Shown here one piece after another: positions 7,148-17,271 of a DNA stretch of 64,000 nt (within the stretch, counting starts at the first letter, position 1; each line of letters opens with the position of its first letter). A program made the translations under genes and the position numbers. Where the stretch lies: positions 1 through 64,000 of the forward strand of contig CAIVDV010000015.1 of the NCBI GenBank assembly GCA_903904755.1. The letters are read 5' to 3'. This DNA comes from an uncultured Acidobacteriaceae bacterium. GTDB taxonomy: Bacteria > Acidobacteriota > Terriglobia > Terriglobales > Acidobacteriaceae. The notes beneath the pieces are model-generated. The model had not been told where the DNA came from, ran no database searches, and saw nothing but the letters and a program-made list of their open reading frames with translations.

Positions 7148-9295
7148 GTGATGAATTCTGTCGTGCGAGTAGCTGTGCGTTTGGGTTGGTGTGTCCTGTT
7201 GTCGGTGAGCGTGCCGGTGCTGCACGCACAGTCAGCCGGGCCGGAGACGGTATTCGGGTACAAGGATTTTGCGCCGCAGGCGAAGGTGGATGCGGCGTTT
7301 CTGGCAGTTCCGGATGCGAGGCTGGCGGGCGAGCACCTGAAGACGCTGACGGCGGAGCCCCACATTGCCAGCTCGCCAGAAGACAGGAAGACGGCGGAGT
7401 ACGTGGCGGCGAAGTTTCGCGAGGCCGGGCTGGAGACGGAGATTGTGCCCTACCGGGTGCTGCTGAACCAGCCGCGGAAGGTGAGCTTTGAGGCTCGGGA
7501 TGCGGCGGGCAAGGTGCTGGCGACAGGGCCGACGCGGGAGCATGTGGGGGGCGATCCGTTTGAGGATGATCCGCGGGTGGTGATGCCGTTCAACGGGTCG
7601 TCGGGGTCGGGCGATGTGACCGGCGAGGTGGTGTACGCGAACTATGGGCGGCTGGAGGACTTCAACAAGCTGGCCGAGATGCACGTGGACCTCAAGGGGA
7701 AGATTGTGCTGGTGCGGTATGGCGCGAACTTCCGCGGGGTGAAGGTATATATCGCGGAACAGCGGGGCGCGGCCGGCGTGCTGATTTACTCCGACCCGAT
7801 CGATGACGGTTACTTCAAGGGGGACATGTACCCGAAGGGGCCGTGGCGGCCGGAGACGGGCGTTCAGCGGGGGAGCGTGCAGTACCTGTTCAAGTATCCG
7901 GGAGATCCGGAGACGCCGGGTGTGGCCTCGACGGTGGATTTGCCGGATTCGGCGCGCCTGGATGCGGCGAAGACGGGCAACCAGCCGCTGATTCCGGCGG
8001 TGCCAATCAGTTACCGCGATGCGGGTCCGATGCTGGCGGCGCTGGGTGGTGCGGGGGTTCCGGCGGGCTGGCAGGGTGCGCTGCCGTTCCACTATCACGT
8101 GGGGGGAACGGGGGTGACGGTACATTTGGTGAGCGACCAGGACTACCAGGTGCGGACGATTTGGGATGTGATTGGGAAGATCAAGGGCGCGACGGATCCG
8201 GATGCGTGGGTGGTGGCGGGAAATCACCGGGATGCGTGGGTGTATGGCGCGGTGGACCCGAACAGCGGCACGGCGGCGATGCTGGAGACGGTGCACGGGC
8301 TGGGAGCGCTGCTGAAGACGGGTTGGCGGCCGGCGCGGACGATTGTGATGGCGAGCTGGGATGCCGAGGAGGAAGGGCTGATTGGCTCGACCGAGTGGGT
8401 GGAGGAGCACGCCAAGGCGCTGGAGAAGGCGGTGGCTTACTTCAACGTGGATGTAGCGGTGGCAGGACCGGACTTTGGCGCTGAGGCGGTGCCGAGCCTG
8501 AAGCAGTTCATCCGCGAAGTGACGCGGGGGGTGCAAAGTCCCAAGGGCGGCAGCTTGTACGCAGTGTGGGCGAAGAATGAGAAGGGATCAGGGCGGGATG
8601 CGAGCACCGGACATACTGTGAAGGCAAATGCCGAGCAGGGGGATGTGGCGGTTGGTGATCTCGGGTCGGGGTCGGATTACACGCCGTTTTTGCAGCATGT
8701 GGGGGTTCCGTCAACAGATATTGGGTCGCACGGGGACTACGGGGTGTACCACTCGGTGTTTGACAACTATGCGTGGTTCACGATGAATGCGGACCCAGGC
8801 TTCCTGTATGAGCAGGAGATGGCGCGGGTGTTTGGGCTGGAAGTGCTGCACATGGCGGATGCGGATGTGCTGCCGTATGACTATGTGACCTATGGCAAGG
8901 AGATTACACAGTACCTTGAGGCGGCGAAGCGGAAGGCCGGGGCTGTATCTGGTTCTGGGGATTTTGGGCCGGCGCTGACGGCTGCGGCGCGGCTGACGGT
9001 GGCGGCTGAGGCGGTGGAGAAGCGGCAGCGGGCGGCGCAGGGGGATTTGAGCGGGCTGAATGCCGCCCTGCGTGCGACCGAGGCTGCGCTGATTTCACCG
9101 GCGGGGCTGCCGAACCGGCCGTGGTACAAGCACACGGTGTATGCGCCGGGCGAGTTTACCGGGTATGCCGCAGTGGTGATTCCAGGGGTGAATGAGGCTC
9201 TGGATGCGGGCAAGGCTGAGGTGGCCGCGAAGCAGTTGGGGGTGCTGACGGAGGCGCTGAACCGGGCAGCGGGGGTGCTGGAGGGGGCAAGGTAG
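7148..9295 (+). CDS. M28 family glutamate carboxypeptidase II-like secreted peptidase
   Basis: 715 aa from GTG 7148, or 714 from the adjacent ATG at 7151; both give the same signal peptide ending near LHAQ. Domains in order: N-terminal region, PA insert (DLKGKIVLVRYGANFRGVK), M28 catalytic core, and a transferrin-receptor-like dimerisation domain. Dinuclear zinc ligands appear as GNHRDAWVYGAVDPNSG (His, Asp), SWDAEEEGLIGS (Glu pair), FNVDVAV (Asp) and YHSVFDN (His). Relatives remove C-terminal Glu from peptides or folates. It probably acts outside the cytoplasm in peptide scavenging. Confidence 0.9.
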   Translation: MMNSVVRVAVRLGWCVLLSVSVPVLHAQSAGPETVFGYKDFAPQAKVDAAFLAVPDARLAGEHLKTLTAEPHIASSPEDRKTAEYVAAKFREAGLETEIVPYRVLLNQPRKVSFEARDAAGKVLATGPTREHVGGDPFEDDPRVVMPFNGSSGSGDVTGEVVYANYGRLEDFNKLAEMHVDLKGKIVLVRYGANFRGVKVYIAEQRGAAGVLIYSDPIDDGYFKGDMYPKGPWRPETGVQRGSVQYLFKYPGDPETPGVASTVDLPDSARLDAAKTGNQPLIPAVPISYRDAGPMLAALGGAGVPAGWQGALPFHYHVGGTGVTVHLVSDQDYQVRTIWDVIGKIKGATDPDAWVVAGNHRDAWVYGAVDPNSGTAAMLETVHGLGALLKTGWRPARTIVMASWDAEEEGLIGSTEWVEEHAKALEKAVAYFNVDVAVAGPDFGAEAVPSLKQFIREVTRGVQSPKGGSLYAVWAKNEKGSGRDASTGHTVKANAEQGDVAVGDLGSGSDYTPFLQHVGVPSTDIGSHGDYGVYHSVFDNYAWFTMNADPGFLYEQEMARVFGLEVLHMADADVLPYDYVTYGKEITQYLEAAKRKAGAVSGSGDFGPALTAAARLTVAAEAVEKRQRAAQGDLSGLNAALRATEAALISPAGLPNRPWYKHTVYAPGEFTGYAAVVIPGVNEALDAGKAEVAAKQLGVLTEALNRAAGVLEGAR

Positions 9296-9376
9296 CGAAA
9301 CGGACGAGTCGCTCCAGGGTTGCTTGTTACCCCGTTGTCCAAGAATCAGGACATGGAGTGTCAGCGGATTTGCGCC

Positions 9377-9907
9377 TCACGGCTTTTTGTCAGGGAGTTG
9401 AACGGTATCCTTGTTGTTCAAAAACGAGCGGGAGCGGCCAGCGGTGGAGAGAGCCGGGTCGTGGATGGGCGGACGGTTGGAGTCAGGGTTGAAGCCCTTC
9501 AGCAGGCGGGGATTGGGCCTGAAGCGTGGAGGGCCGCCGGAGAACTGGCGAACGTGACTGAGAACGATGCCCATACGCCCGTGCATCGGGCGGACAATCC
9601 CACGGATGTGAACATTCATATCGCGATACTGCAGCAGAGGGCCCACGGTATCACGGTCTTCCGCAAGGGAGAGGATGATGAAGCGGCAGTCGTTGTCCGC
9701 CATCGACAGCGGGCAGACGTCGAGGAAGCGGGAGCCGTCTGTGAGCTCGAGAATCTGGTAGATATGCGCGGTCACGCAGACCTCGGAGTTGGGGTGGGCT
9801 GCGGCCTGCTCGGCGGTGAGGCAGGGGGCTGGGGCGCGATTGCGGGCATGGGCGGGCGTGAGGGCGCCAAAGAGAAGGCAGGCGAGGAGGAGCCGGGTGA
9901 GGGACAT
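9377..9907 (-). CDS. Hypothetical secreted protein
   Basis: 176 aa starting MSLTRLLLACLLFGALTPA, a clear signal peptide cleaved near HARN. The mature part holds three Cys and a compact beta-rich stretch (SEVCVTAHIYQILEL, MNVHIRGIVRPMHGRMGIVL) resembling an OB-like fold, then a Pro/Arg-rich tail. I do not recognise a family. It is convergent with the M28 peptidase gene and stands alone. Coding is supported by the signal peptide, the codon pattern and the RBS-like GGAGCACC before the ATG. Confidence 0.65.
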   Translation of the reverse strand: MSLTRLLLACLLFGALTPAHARNRAPAPCLTAEQAAAHPNSEVCVTAHIYQILELTDGSRFLDVCPLSMADNDCRFIILSLAEDRDTVGPLLQYRDMNVHIRGIVRPMHGRMGIVLSHVRQFSGGPPRFRPNPRLLKGFNPDSNRPPIHDPALSTAGRSRSFLNNKDTVQLPDKKP

Positions 9908-9969
9908 GGGTGCTCCGGTGGGTGAGGAGGTGTTGGGAGAAGAGTAGCGCGGTTTTTGGGGTGGGGCAA

Positions 9970-10096
9970 GTCGGGGTCAGAGATCAGAGATCAGAGATCA
10001 GTTGGATCGAGCTGCGCTCGATTGCGGTGTGCGGACACGGGAGTGGTTACTCCCAAATCTGACCGCAAAGGGCGCGGTCAGATATGGGGCACCCGG
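9970..10096 (+). repeat. Dispersed intergenic repeat, copy B
   Basis: Begins with three tandem GATCAGA words (9976-9999), then the hairpin ATCGAGCTGCGCTCGAT at about 10006-10022, then a stretch ending in TGGGGCACCC at about 10085-10094. It matches 1064-1192 in reverse orientation. It occupies the gap before the GH31 gene. Confidence 0.6.
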
Positions 10097-10188
10097 AGGC
10101 CTTTGGGGGTGGAGGTTGGGAGGGTGGGGGGATATACTTTCCTGTGCTTGCGGTAAATCGAATTTCCCCGGTATGGAATGGAGTTGGC

Positions 10189-12585
10189 ATGAGCGGTGTG
10201 ATGGGTAAGGTGGCGGGAGTTGCGTTGGCGGCGCTGGTGATGGCGGCGGGCGCGGTGGGGCAGGAAACGGCGGCTGGGCAGAGGCTGGAGATGAACTATC
10301 GCGGTGCGACCCTGTTGCTGGAGCCGTATGCGCCGAATATTGTGCGTGTCTCGATCAGCCTGCAGAAGGACGCGGCAGAGGGAGCGGCCGGGTGGGGCAT
10401 TGTGGCCAAGCCGGATGCGACGGGCTGGACGCATACCAAGGACGCGCATGGGGAGAGCTACCGCTCGGGCGAGATGTCGATTACCTTCCCCGGCTGGCAC
10501 AAGTCTCCCCAACTGCCGATGCCGAACGAGACGGGCAAATACTTCTCCGGCTCAACTCCGGGGGCGGACCTGATGTTTTCGCGGGCGGACGGAACGGAGC
10601 TGGTGGAGTGGACGGGCTGGCAGCAGTCGGTTCCGAATTACAAGGACGGCAATGAGCAGTTGCTGAATGACCGGCGGCCGACGGACGACCCGTTTTACGT
10701 CGTTGGAGCGAATTTCCGCTCGCCGGACGATGAGCACTACTACGGGCTGGGGCAGAACCAGGAAGGGTATCTGGATCATCGCGGACATACGGTAGATTGC
10801 TGGAATGACTACAACGCGACGGCGGGCGCGAGCACGTGCGTGCCGTTTCTGGTGACGAACAAGGGCTACGGGATTTTGTGGGATAACGCGTCGAAGACGA
10901 CGATTCGCGCGGGGTGGAATGACACCACGAGCTGGACGAGCGAAGTAGGGACGCGGGTTTCGTTTTTTGTGATTGCGGGCAAGACGACAGATGAGATTTA
11001 TGCCGGCTACAAGCAACTGACAGGGCCCACGCCGCTGCTGCCGAAGGCGGCGTATGGGTACATCCAGTGCAAGCAGCGGTACCGGAGCCAGAAGGAAGTG
11101 CTGGATGTGGCGCGCGAGTACCGGAAGCGGAACTTGCCGGCGGATGTGATGGTGGTGGACTGGTTCTACTACACGAAGATGGGCGAAATGGACTTTGACC
11201 CGGCGCTGTGGCCGGACCCGAAGGCGATGAATGACGAGCTGCACAAGCTGGGATACCAGACGATGATCAGCGTGTGGCCGCGTTTTGTGCCGGAGGACCG
11301 GTACTACTCGACGATCTTGAAAAATGACTGGTTTGAAAAGCTGGCGGATGGCACGCCGACCAATGGGCTGCCATATGACAAGGCCGGCAGCGACATTGAT
11401 ACGACGAATCCGGAGGCGGCGAAGTGGTACTGGGGGCTCATCCGGGACAAGATTCTGTCGCAGGGATTTGACTCCATCTGGTTGGACGAGACCGAGCCGG
11501 ATTTGCCGCCGAATGGGAGCTACTACCATGTGGGGCCGGGGACGGAGTACTTCAACCTGTATCCCCTAGTGCATACGGCGCTGCTGAAGGATGGGTTCGC
11601 GCAGGATATTCCGCAGAAGCGGGCGCTGAGCCTGGCGAGGGATGCGTTTACGGGCATCCAGCGGAATGGCGTGATTGTGTGGTCGAGCGACATCACCGGG
11701 AACTGGGATACGCTGAAGCGCCAGGTGCCGACGGGGCTGGACTTTACGGCCTCCGGAGTGGCGAACTGGTCGAACGACACCGGCGGATGGCAGTACTTGC
11801 CGTCGTACCACAAGGCCGCGCACAAGGTGTTGCTTGACCCCACGGATGCGAAGGATAACGTGGGCGATTTCGAGGACTACCCGGAGCTGTATACGCGATG
11901 GTTTGAGTACGCGACGTTTCTGCCGATCATGCGGACGCATGGCAGCCGGCCGAACAATGAGACGTGGTCGTACGGGAAGCAGGCCGAGCCGATATTGGAG
12001 AAGTACCTGAAACTGCGGTATGAGCTGATGCCGTATCTGTACTCGAACGAGTACCACACGTGGAAGACGGGTGCACCGCTGATGCGGGCGCTGTTCATGG
12101 ACTTCCCGAAGGACGAGCAGGTTGCGGACCTGAGGGATGAGTACATGCTGGGGCCGGCGCTACTGGTGGCTCCGGTGGTGGAGCAGGGCGCGACCAGCCG
12201 GAAGGTATATTTGCCCGCCGGGACGGACTGGTACAACTACTGGACCAACGAGAAGCTGAAGGGCGGCCAGACGGTGACGGTTGCCGCGGGGATTGAGACG
12301 ATTCCGGTGTTTGTGAAGGCAGGGTCGATTTTGCCGGTGGGCGCGATGATTTCGTCCACGGCCGAGGCGCAGGCGATCGCGAAAGTGAAGGTGTATGCCG
12401 GGGCGGATGGCGCGTTTACGCTGTTTGACGACGATGGCGTGAGCTACGCGTATGAGAACGGCGCGGGCAAGGTGACGGAGCTGAAGTGGGACAACAAGAC
12501 CCAGAAGCTGACGCACACGGGCGCAAGCGCGTGGACGAAGGCGGACGCATCTGTGGTTGAGGTAATCGGCAAGACCGGAAAGTAG
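10189..12585 (+). CDS. Glycoside hydrolase family 31 (alpha-xylosidase/alpha-glucosidase type), secreted
   Basis: 798 aa. The ATG at 10189 has GGAGTT just upstream and gives a signal peptide (about 25 residues, ending AVGQ). Domains: N-terminal beta-sandwich, (beta/alpha)8 barrel from about residue 280, and C-terminal beta domains. IWLDETEPD near residue 432 carries the expected nucleophile Asp, and WSSDITGNW near 500 the acid/base Asp. VMVVDWFYYTKMGEMDFD is typical of the alpha-xylosidase-like branch. It retains anomeric configuration while releasing alpha-linked xylose or glucose. The DUF5916 gene follows in the same direction, suggesting a saccharide-use unit. Confidence 0.88.
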   Translation: MSGVMGKVAGVALAALVMAAGAVGQETAAGQRLEMNYRGATLLLEPYAPNIVRVSISLQKDAAEGAAGWGIVAKPDATGWTHTKDAHGESYRSGEMSITFPGWHKSPQLPMPNETGKYFSGSTPGADLMFSRADGTELVEWTGWQQSVPNYKDGNEQLLNDRRPTDDPFYVVGANFRSPDDEHYYGLGQNQEGYLDHRGHTVDCWNDYNATAGASTCVPFLVTNKGYGILWDNASKTTIRAGWNDTTSWTSEVGTRVSFFVIAGKTTDEIYAGYKQLTGPTPLLPKAAYGYIQCKQRYRSQKEVLDVAREYRKRNLPADVMVVDWFYYTKMGEMDFDPALWPDPKAMNDELHKLGYQTMISVWPRFVPEDRYYSTILKNDWFEKLADGTPTNGLPYDKAGSDIDTTNPEAAKWYWGLIRDKILSQGFDSIWLDETEPDLPPNGSYYHVGPGTEYFNLYPLVHTALLKDGFAQDIPQKRALSLARDAFTGIQRNGVIVWSSDITGNWDTLKRQVPTGLDFTASGVANWSNDTGGWQYLPSYHKAAHKVLLDPTDAKDNVGDFEDYPELYTRWFEYATFLPIMRTHGSRPNNETWSYGKQAEPILEKYLKLRYELMPYLYSNEYHTWKTGAPLMRALFMDFPKDEQVADLRDEYMLGPALLVAPVVEQGATSRKVYLPAGTDWYNYWTNEKLKGGQTVTVAAGIETIPVFVKAGSILPVGAMISSTAEAQAIAKVKVYAGADGAFTLFDDDGVSYAYENGAGKVTELKWDNKTQKLTHTGASAWTKADASVVEVIGKTGK

Positions 12586-12648
12586 TGCCACGTGCAGGAA
12601 ATTGAGCAGGCTCGGAACAACGGGGGAGCAGGTTGCGTACTTGCTACC

Positions 12649-14970
12649 ATGTTGAACCGGGCCTTTTTCTTATTGCTGATGACGATGCTGGCGAGTGTAC
12701 CGAGTGCGCTGGCGACCCATGGTGCGCAGGGGACCCCCAAGCCTGCTCCGCTGCAGGTTCCACTGCTGGCAGATGGGCTGAAGCTCTCGGAGTTTGACGG
12801 GATGGGACCGCGGGTGGAGCTGAAGGACAAGCTGCTGCGGGTGACGGATTTTGTGCAGCAACAGCCGTCAGACGGCAAGCCGGCAACGCAAAAAACTGAG
12901 GCGTATCTGGGCTACACGCGGACGACGCTGTATGTGGTGTTTGTGTGCCATGACGAGCATCCGGAGCTGATTCGGAGCCATTTGGCGCGGCGGGAGAATA
13001 TCCAGGCGGATGACAATGTGTCGATACTGCTGGACCCTTTCCAGGACCATCGCAAGGGTGTGGTGTTTCAGGTGAATCCCAACGGTGTGCAGGGTGATGC
13101 GGCGTGGTCAGAGAACAACCAGATGGACTACAGCTACGACCAGGTATGGGACTCCGAAGCTCGCATTACGAATCAGGGGTATGTTGCGCTGCTGGCGATT
13201 CCCTTCCGGAGTCTGCGCTTCAGGCCGGATGGCGAGAGCTGGGGCGTGGTGATGAACCGGAACATTCCGCGGAACAGCGAATCGGACTTCTGGCCGCGGG
13301 TGGCGGCAAATGTGAGCGGCGTGCTGAGTCAGGAAGCGACAATCAGCGGCATTCACGGGGTGACAGGCTCGCATAACGTGCAACTGAATCCGTATATGCT
13401 GGCGCAGAACGAGCGGGTGCTGAACAACCTGGATCCGACGAATCCTTTCTTCAGCGACCGACGGCTGGAAGGCACGGGGGGCGGCGAGGCGAAGTTCATC
13501 CTGAAGGACAGCATTGTGGTGGATGCGACGGTGAATCCGGACTTCAGCAATATTGAGTCGGACCAGCCGCAATTTACGGTGAATCAGCGGTACCCAGTGT
13601 TCTTTCCGGAGCTGCGGCCGTTTTTTCTGGAAAACGCGAGCTACTTTGCGACGCCGACGAATTTGCTGTACACGCGGAATATTGTGCATCCGGAGTTTGG
13701 GGTGCGGGCGACTGGCAAGGTGGGGAAGACGAACGTGGGGCTGGCGGCGGTGGATGACCGTGAGCCCGGGGAGACGGTTGCACCGGGAGATGCGCTCTTC
13801 CACAAAAGGGCGCTGTATGCGGTGGGGCGGGTTTCGCAGGATATCGGCAAGGGATCGTCGCTGGGGCTGATGTTTACCGACGCGGAGTTTGGACAGGGCT
13901 GGAACAGGATTGGCGCCCTGGACTTTGTTGCGCGGTTGGATGACAAGTGGACCGCCCAGGGCCAATGGTCACAGAGTTCGACGATGGGAACAAAGGACAG
14001 CGGGAATCCACCGAGCTATGCAGCAGGGCCAGCGCTGGAGCTGATGCTGAACCGGAACGGGCACGCCTTCAACATGTTCAACGACTACATGGATGTGAGC
14101 AAGGGATTCCAGACACAGTTGGGATTTCTGCAGACTTCGAACATTCGCAGCGAGCACACGCACATCAACTACCAGTGGTTCCCGAAGTCGAAGACGCTGC
14201 AAAGCTGGGGCCTGGAATGGAACGACAACATTGCATACGACCATGACGGGAACCGGGTGTACCGGAATCTGACGGCAGATCCGTTCTTCTTGCTGTCGCG
14301 GAATACGGTGCTGGCGCCACTCGTGGGCATGAACAGCGACACGCTGGGCCCGCAGGACGGGTATGGGTTTACGACAAACCGGAATTTTGAAGAGAACTCC
14401 GTGGGGCTGGTGCTGCGAAGTGCGCCGTGGTCGCAATTGAACTTCAACGTGGTGGCTGTGGATGCGTCGAATGTGAACTACAACCCGGTGGCTGGGCGGT
14501 TGCCCACGGAGATGCGGCAGCAGTTTGTGCAGGCCAATGTCACGCTGCAGCCGATACAGCAGTTGACCGCCGACAACACCTATTTGCTCGATCGCGAGCA
14601 CAGCGCAAAGGACGGGGCCCTGGTGTACGAGAGCCAGAAGCTGCGGACCAAGATTAACTACCAGTTCACTCGGGCAATTTCCGCACGGGTAATTGTGGAG
14701 TATGACTCGACGCTGGTGAACCCCGCCGAGACGACGCTGCAGCGGACCAAGCAGATTGGGACCGAAGCGCTGCTGACGTGGTTGCCGCATCCGGGGACGG
14801 CGGTTTACATCGGCTATAACAACGACCTGCAGAACCTGAGCCGCGCTCTCTGCAATCGCCTGCCGGGTGGCGGTTGCGACCCGAACAAGACGACGCCACC
14901 GATGGGGCTGGATTACCTGAATGATGGCCGTCAGATTTTCGTGAAGGCATCGTATCTGTTCCGCTTCTAG
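12649..14970 (+). CDS. CBM9-like/DUF5916 outer-membrane-type protein
   Basis: 773 aa. The ATG at 12649 yields a signal peptide ending near ALATHG. An N-terminal carbohydrate-binding family 9-like domain (about residues 60-240; LGYTRTTLYVVFVCHDE, ILLDPFQDHRKGVVFQVNPNG) is followed by the DUF5916 region. That region is predicted to form a C-terminal beta-barrel (NPDFSNIESDQ, RPFFLENASYF) and ends in ASYLFRF, the aromatic terminus expected of an outer-membrane barrel. Members sit beside glycosidases and peptidases and may bind or import oligomers; the exact role is not established. It follows GH31 after 63 bp. Confidence 0.8.
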   Translation: MLNRAFFLLLMTMLASVPSALATHGAQGTPKPAPLQVPLLADGLKLSEFDGMGPRVELKDKLLRVTDFVQQQPSDGKPATQKTEAYLGYTRTTLYVVFVCHDEHPELIRSHLARRENIQADDNVSILLDPFQDHRKGVVFQVNPNGVQGDAAWSENNQMDYSYDQVWDSEARITNQGYVALLAIPFRSLRFRPDGESWGVVMNRNIPRNSESDFWPRVAANVSGVLSQEATISGIHGVTGSHNVQLNPYMLAQNERVLNNLDPTNPFFSDRRLEGTGGGEAKFILKDSIVVDATVNPDFSNIESDQPQFTVNQRYPVFFPELRPFFLENASYFATPTNLLYTRNIVHPEFGVRATGKVGKTNVGLAAVDDREPGETVAPGDALFHKRALYAVGRVSQDIGKGSSLGLMFTDAEFGQGWNRIGALDFVARLDDKWTAQGQWSQSSTMGTKDSGNPPSYAAGPALELMLNRNGHAFNMFNDYMDVSKGFQTQLGFLQTSNIRSEHTHINYQWFPKSKTLQSWGLEWNDNIAYDHDGNRVYRNLTADPFFLLSRNTVLAPLVGMNSDTLGPQDGYGFTTNRNFEENSVGLVLRSAPWSQLNFNVVAVDASNVNYNPVAGRLPTEMRQQFVQANVTLQPIQQLTADNTYLLDREHSAKDGALVYESQKLRTKINYQFTRAISARVIVEYDSTLVNPAETTLQRTKQIGTEALLTWLPHPGTAVYIGYNNDLQNLSRALCNRLPGGGCDPNKTTPPMGLDYLNDGRQIFVKASYLFRF

Positions 14971-15088
14971 CGGTGGTTTTGGGAGCGATGGAGTGCGGAG
15001 GCGCGAGGATCGCTGAATCTGGTATGCTTTGGCGCGATTGCACGGCTGGGGAAACCGGCGCGTGAAGCAAATCGATTCAGGAGACACG

Positions 15089-15979
15089 ATGATCACTCGC
15101 CGCCGTTTTGTTGCCCTGGCTGCCGCAGCAGCCGCCACACCAGCAATCCAGAGCTTTGCCATGACCGCAGCCAAGACTCGTTCTGGATTGAAGTTCGGCG
15201 TTCAGCTGTATGAGGTGCGCAACCTGATTGCGGCTACGCCGACGGCCGAGGGGCTGGCGACCATTCTGGGCCAGATTGCTGCGATTGGCTATGCCGAAGT
15301 CGAGGGCTTTCCATCGGTGTACAAGTATCCGGCAAAAGACCTCAAGAAAATGGTGGACGACCACGGGCTGAAGCTGACCAGTGGGCACTTTGACTTTGCC
15401 AAACTCGACGAGATGGTTGAATACGCGGCCGAGGCGGGCATGGAGCACATGGTTTGCCCGTTTACGCCGCAGGAGTTCTGGGGATCGGCGGAAGGATTTG
15501 CGCGTGCTGCGGATCGGTTCAACAAGGTGGCGACGAAGGCGAAGGCCGCAGGGCTCAAGTTTGGGTACCACAACCATAATTACGAGTTCAAAAAGCTGCC
15601 AGCGGTGAACGGGGTTGTCGATGACGCATTTACTGTGCTGCTGCGGGAGTTTTCCAGCGATGTGACGGTGGAGTTGGATGTCTTCTGGGCAGTCGCTGGC
15701 GGAGCGGATCCGATTGCGCTGCTGAAGCAGTATCCGGAGAAGATTCGGCTGATCCACATGAAGGACCGGACGGCCGCTGCGCCGGTGGGTGCGCCCCCCT
15801 CAGGCGAAGCGAGCCAGTTTACCGAGATGGGCGCGGGGACAATCGACTGGAAGGGTGTCCTCGCCCTGTCCAAACAGCACGGGATTACGAAGTACTTCAT
15901 GGACCAGGATGGGGTTTCGATTCCGGTGATGGACAGCCTGGCGAAGAGCTTCGAATTCCTGAAGAATGTGGCGGTTTAG
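15089..15979 (+). CDS. Sugar phosphate isomerase/epimerase-like TIM-barrel protein with a Tat signal
   Basis: 296 aa. The ATG at 15089 follows CAGGAG at good spacing. Residues 1-27 form a twin-arginine signal (ITRRRFVALAAAAAATPAIQ), so export through the TatBC encoded at 1.3-2.7 kb is expected. The rest is an AP-endonuclease-2/xylose-isomerase-like barrel: GYAEVEGFPS, KFGYHNHNYEFK (metal His), VTVELDVFWAVAGGADP (Glu) and IRLIHMKD (His). Such proteins isomerise or epimerise sugars or act on inositols; the substrate is unknown. Position after GH31 and DUF5916 suggests saccharide metabolism. Confidence 0.85.
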   Translation: MITRRRFVALAAAAAATPAIQSFAMTAAKTRSGLKFGVQLYEVRNLIAATPTAEGLATILGQIAAIGYAEVEGFPSVYKYPAKDLKKMVDDHGLKLTSGHFDFAKLDEMVEYAAEAGMEHMVCPFTPQEFWGSAEGFARAADRFNKVATKAKAAGLKFGYHNHNYEFKKLPAVNGVVDDAFTVLLREFSSDVTVELDVFWAVAGGADPIALLKQYPEKIRLIHMKDRTAAAPVGAPPSGEASQFTEMGAGTIDWKGVLALSKQHGITKYFMDQDGVSIPVMDSLAKSFEFLKNVAV

Positions 15980-16005
15980 CGGCTGCCTCTAGCGTGGTCA
16001 ACCTT

Positions 16006-16037
16006 GGGCCCCATCCCGCGTCTAACGGGTGGGGCCC
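16006..16037 (+). terminator. Strong hairpin after the isomerase gene
   Basis: GGGCCCCA (16006-16013) pairs with TGGGGCCC (16030-16037), and inside it CCCG pairs with CGGG around a 7-base loop, giving 12 bp with one bulge. No T-run follows, so it may be a repeat-type hairpin rather than a true terminator. It lies 26 bp past the stop at 15979. Confidence 0.45.
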
Positions 16038-16088
16038 TGTTGCGTATGGCGGATGGGCCAACTTCCCTTCCCAATTGGTATACGAGCG

Positions 16089-17222
16089 ATGAAAGTTTTG
16101 TTTTCCCTGGCGATGATGGCTGCAGTAGGAGTGAGTGGCGCGGCGTGTGGCGCGCAGCAGAGTGGCGCACCGCCGGTCCTGACGGTGAAGGCGCAGAGCG
16201 CCGAGGTACTGCTGCCAGTGACGGTGCGCGACAAGAAGGGGCAGATTGTGGCGGGGCTGAAGGCAGAGGATTTTGAGCTGATGGCGGATGGCAAGCCAAT
16301 GGCTATCAGGAGCCTGACCACGGTAGGTGGCCAGCCGATGCGGCTGGGCCTGCTGGTGGATACGAGCCGCAGCCAGGCAGCGGCGCTGGAGGGCGAGAAA
16401 GCAGCCGGCGAGAAGTTTGTGGACCAGATGCTGGCGCAGCCCACAGACAAGGCGTTTCTGCTGCACTTTGACCGTCAGGTGGAGTTGCTGCAAGACTTTA
16501 CCGCGCAAAAGGACAAGCTGCGCAAGGAACTGGATGCGATGGGGTCGGCCGAGGGCGGCTATGGCAAGGGCGGGGACCGGCCTGAAGTGGAAGCCGGAAG
16601 CGGCCGCGATAGCGACGAAGGCGGTGAGCGTCGGCAGGGTCACCGCGGCGGGACCCAGATGTATGACGCGATTTACCTGGCGAGCAGCGAAGTGATGGCG
16701 CAGCAGCTGGGGCGGAAGGCGATGGTGCTGTTCTCAGACGGGGTGGACAAGGGCAGCCGAGAGTCGATGGCAGACGCTGTGGATGCAGCGGAGAAGGCGA
16801 ATGTTTCCGTGTACACGGTGTACTTCAAAGGAGACCAGGAGGGACGAGGCTTTCAGCGGGCAACGGTGGGTGATGAGTACCCCGGTGGCGGCTACCCGAG
16901 AAGCCGATACCCCGGAGGTGGATGGCCGGGCGGACGCCGGCCGACGGTGGGATCCGACGAAAAGCCGGTAGACGGCAAGCGGGTGATGGAGAAGATTGCA
17001 GAGAGGACCGGAGGCCGCTTCCTGGAGGCGAAAAAGAAGGAGAGCTTTGCGGAAGTTTGCGCGGAGATCAGCGAGGAACTGCGTGGGCAGTACCTGGTGA
17101 GCTTTGTGCCGGCGAAGGCGACCGATGACGGGGGCGATGGATTCCACAAGGTGACGCTGAAGGCGAAGAATGCGGATTACACGGTATTTACGCGGGAAGG
17201 GTACTTCGACAGCGGCCGATAG
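16089..17222 (+). CDS. Secreted VWFA-domain protein (acidobacterial type)
   Basis: 377 aa. The ATG at 16089 gives a signal peptide (MKVLFSLAMMAAVGVSGA). A VWFA fold follows with an intact metal site: DTSRS (DxSxS), Thr in GGTQMYDAI, and Asp in LFSDGVD. The first 50 mature residues (LLPVTVRDKKGQIVAGL, DFELMADGKPM) match the leader typical of the VWFA-related proteins abundant in Acidobacteria. A Gly/Arg/Tyr/Pro-rich loop (residues about 258-290, YPGGGYPRSRYPGGGWPGG) interrupts the C-terminal half. Likely metal-dependent protein binding outside the cell; partner unknown. Confidence 0.85.
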   Translation: MKVLFSLAMMAAVGVSGAACGAQQSGAPPVLTVKAQSAEVLLPVTVRDKKGQIVAGLKAEDFELMADGKPMAIRSLTTVGGQPMRLGLLVDTSRSQAAALEGEKAAGEKFVDQMLAQPTDKAFLLHFDRQVELLQDFTAQKDKLRKELDAMGSAEGGYGKGGDRPEVEAGSGRDSDEGGERRQGHRGGTQMYDAIYLASSEVMAQQLGRKAMVLFSDGVDKGSRESMADAVDAAEKANVSVYTVYFKGDQEGRGFQRATVGDEYPGGGYPRSRYPGGGWPGGRRPTVGSDEKPVDGKRVMEKIAERTGGRFLEAKKKESFAEVCAEISEELRGQYLVSFVPAKATDDGGDGFHKVTLKAKNADYTVFTREGYFDSGR

Positions 17223-17271
17223 GTGGAGGGCACTTGGTAGGCGAGGGCAGCCGTGATAGGAATAGCGATGG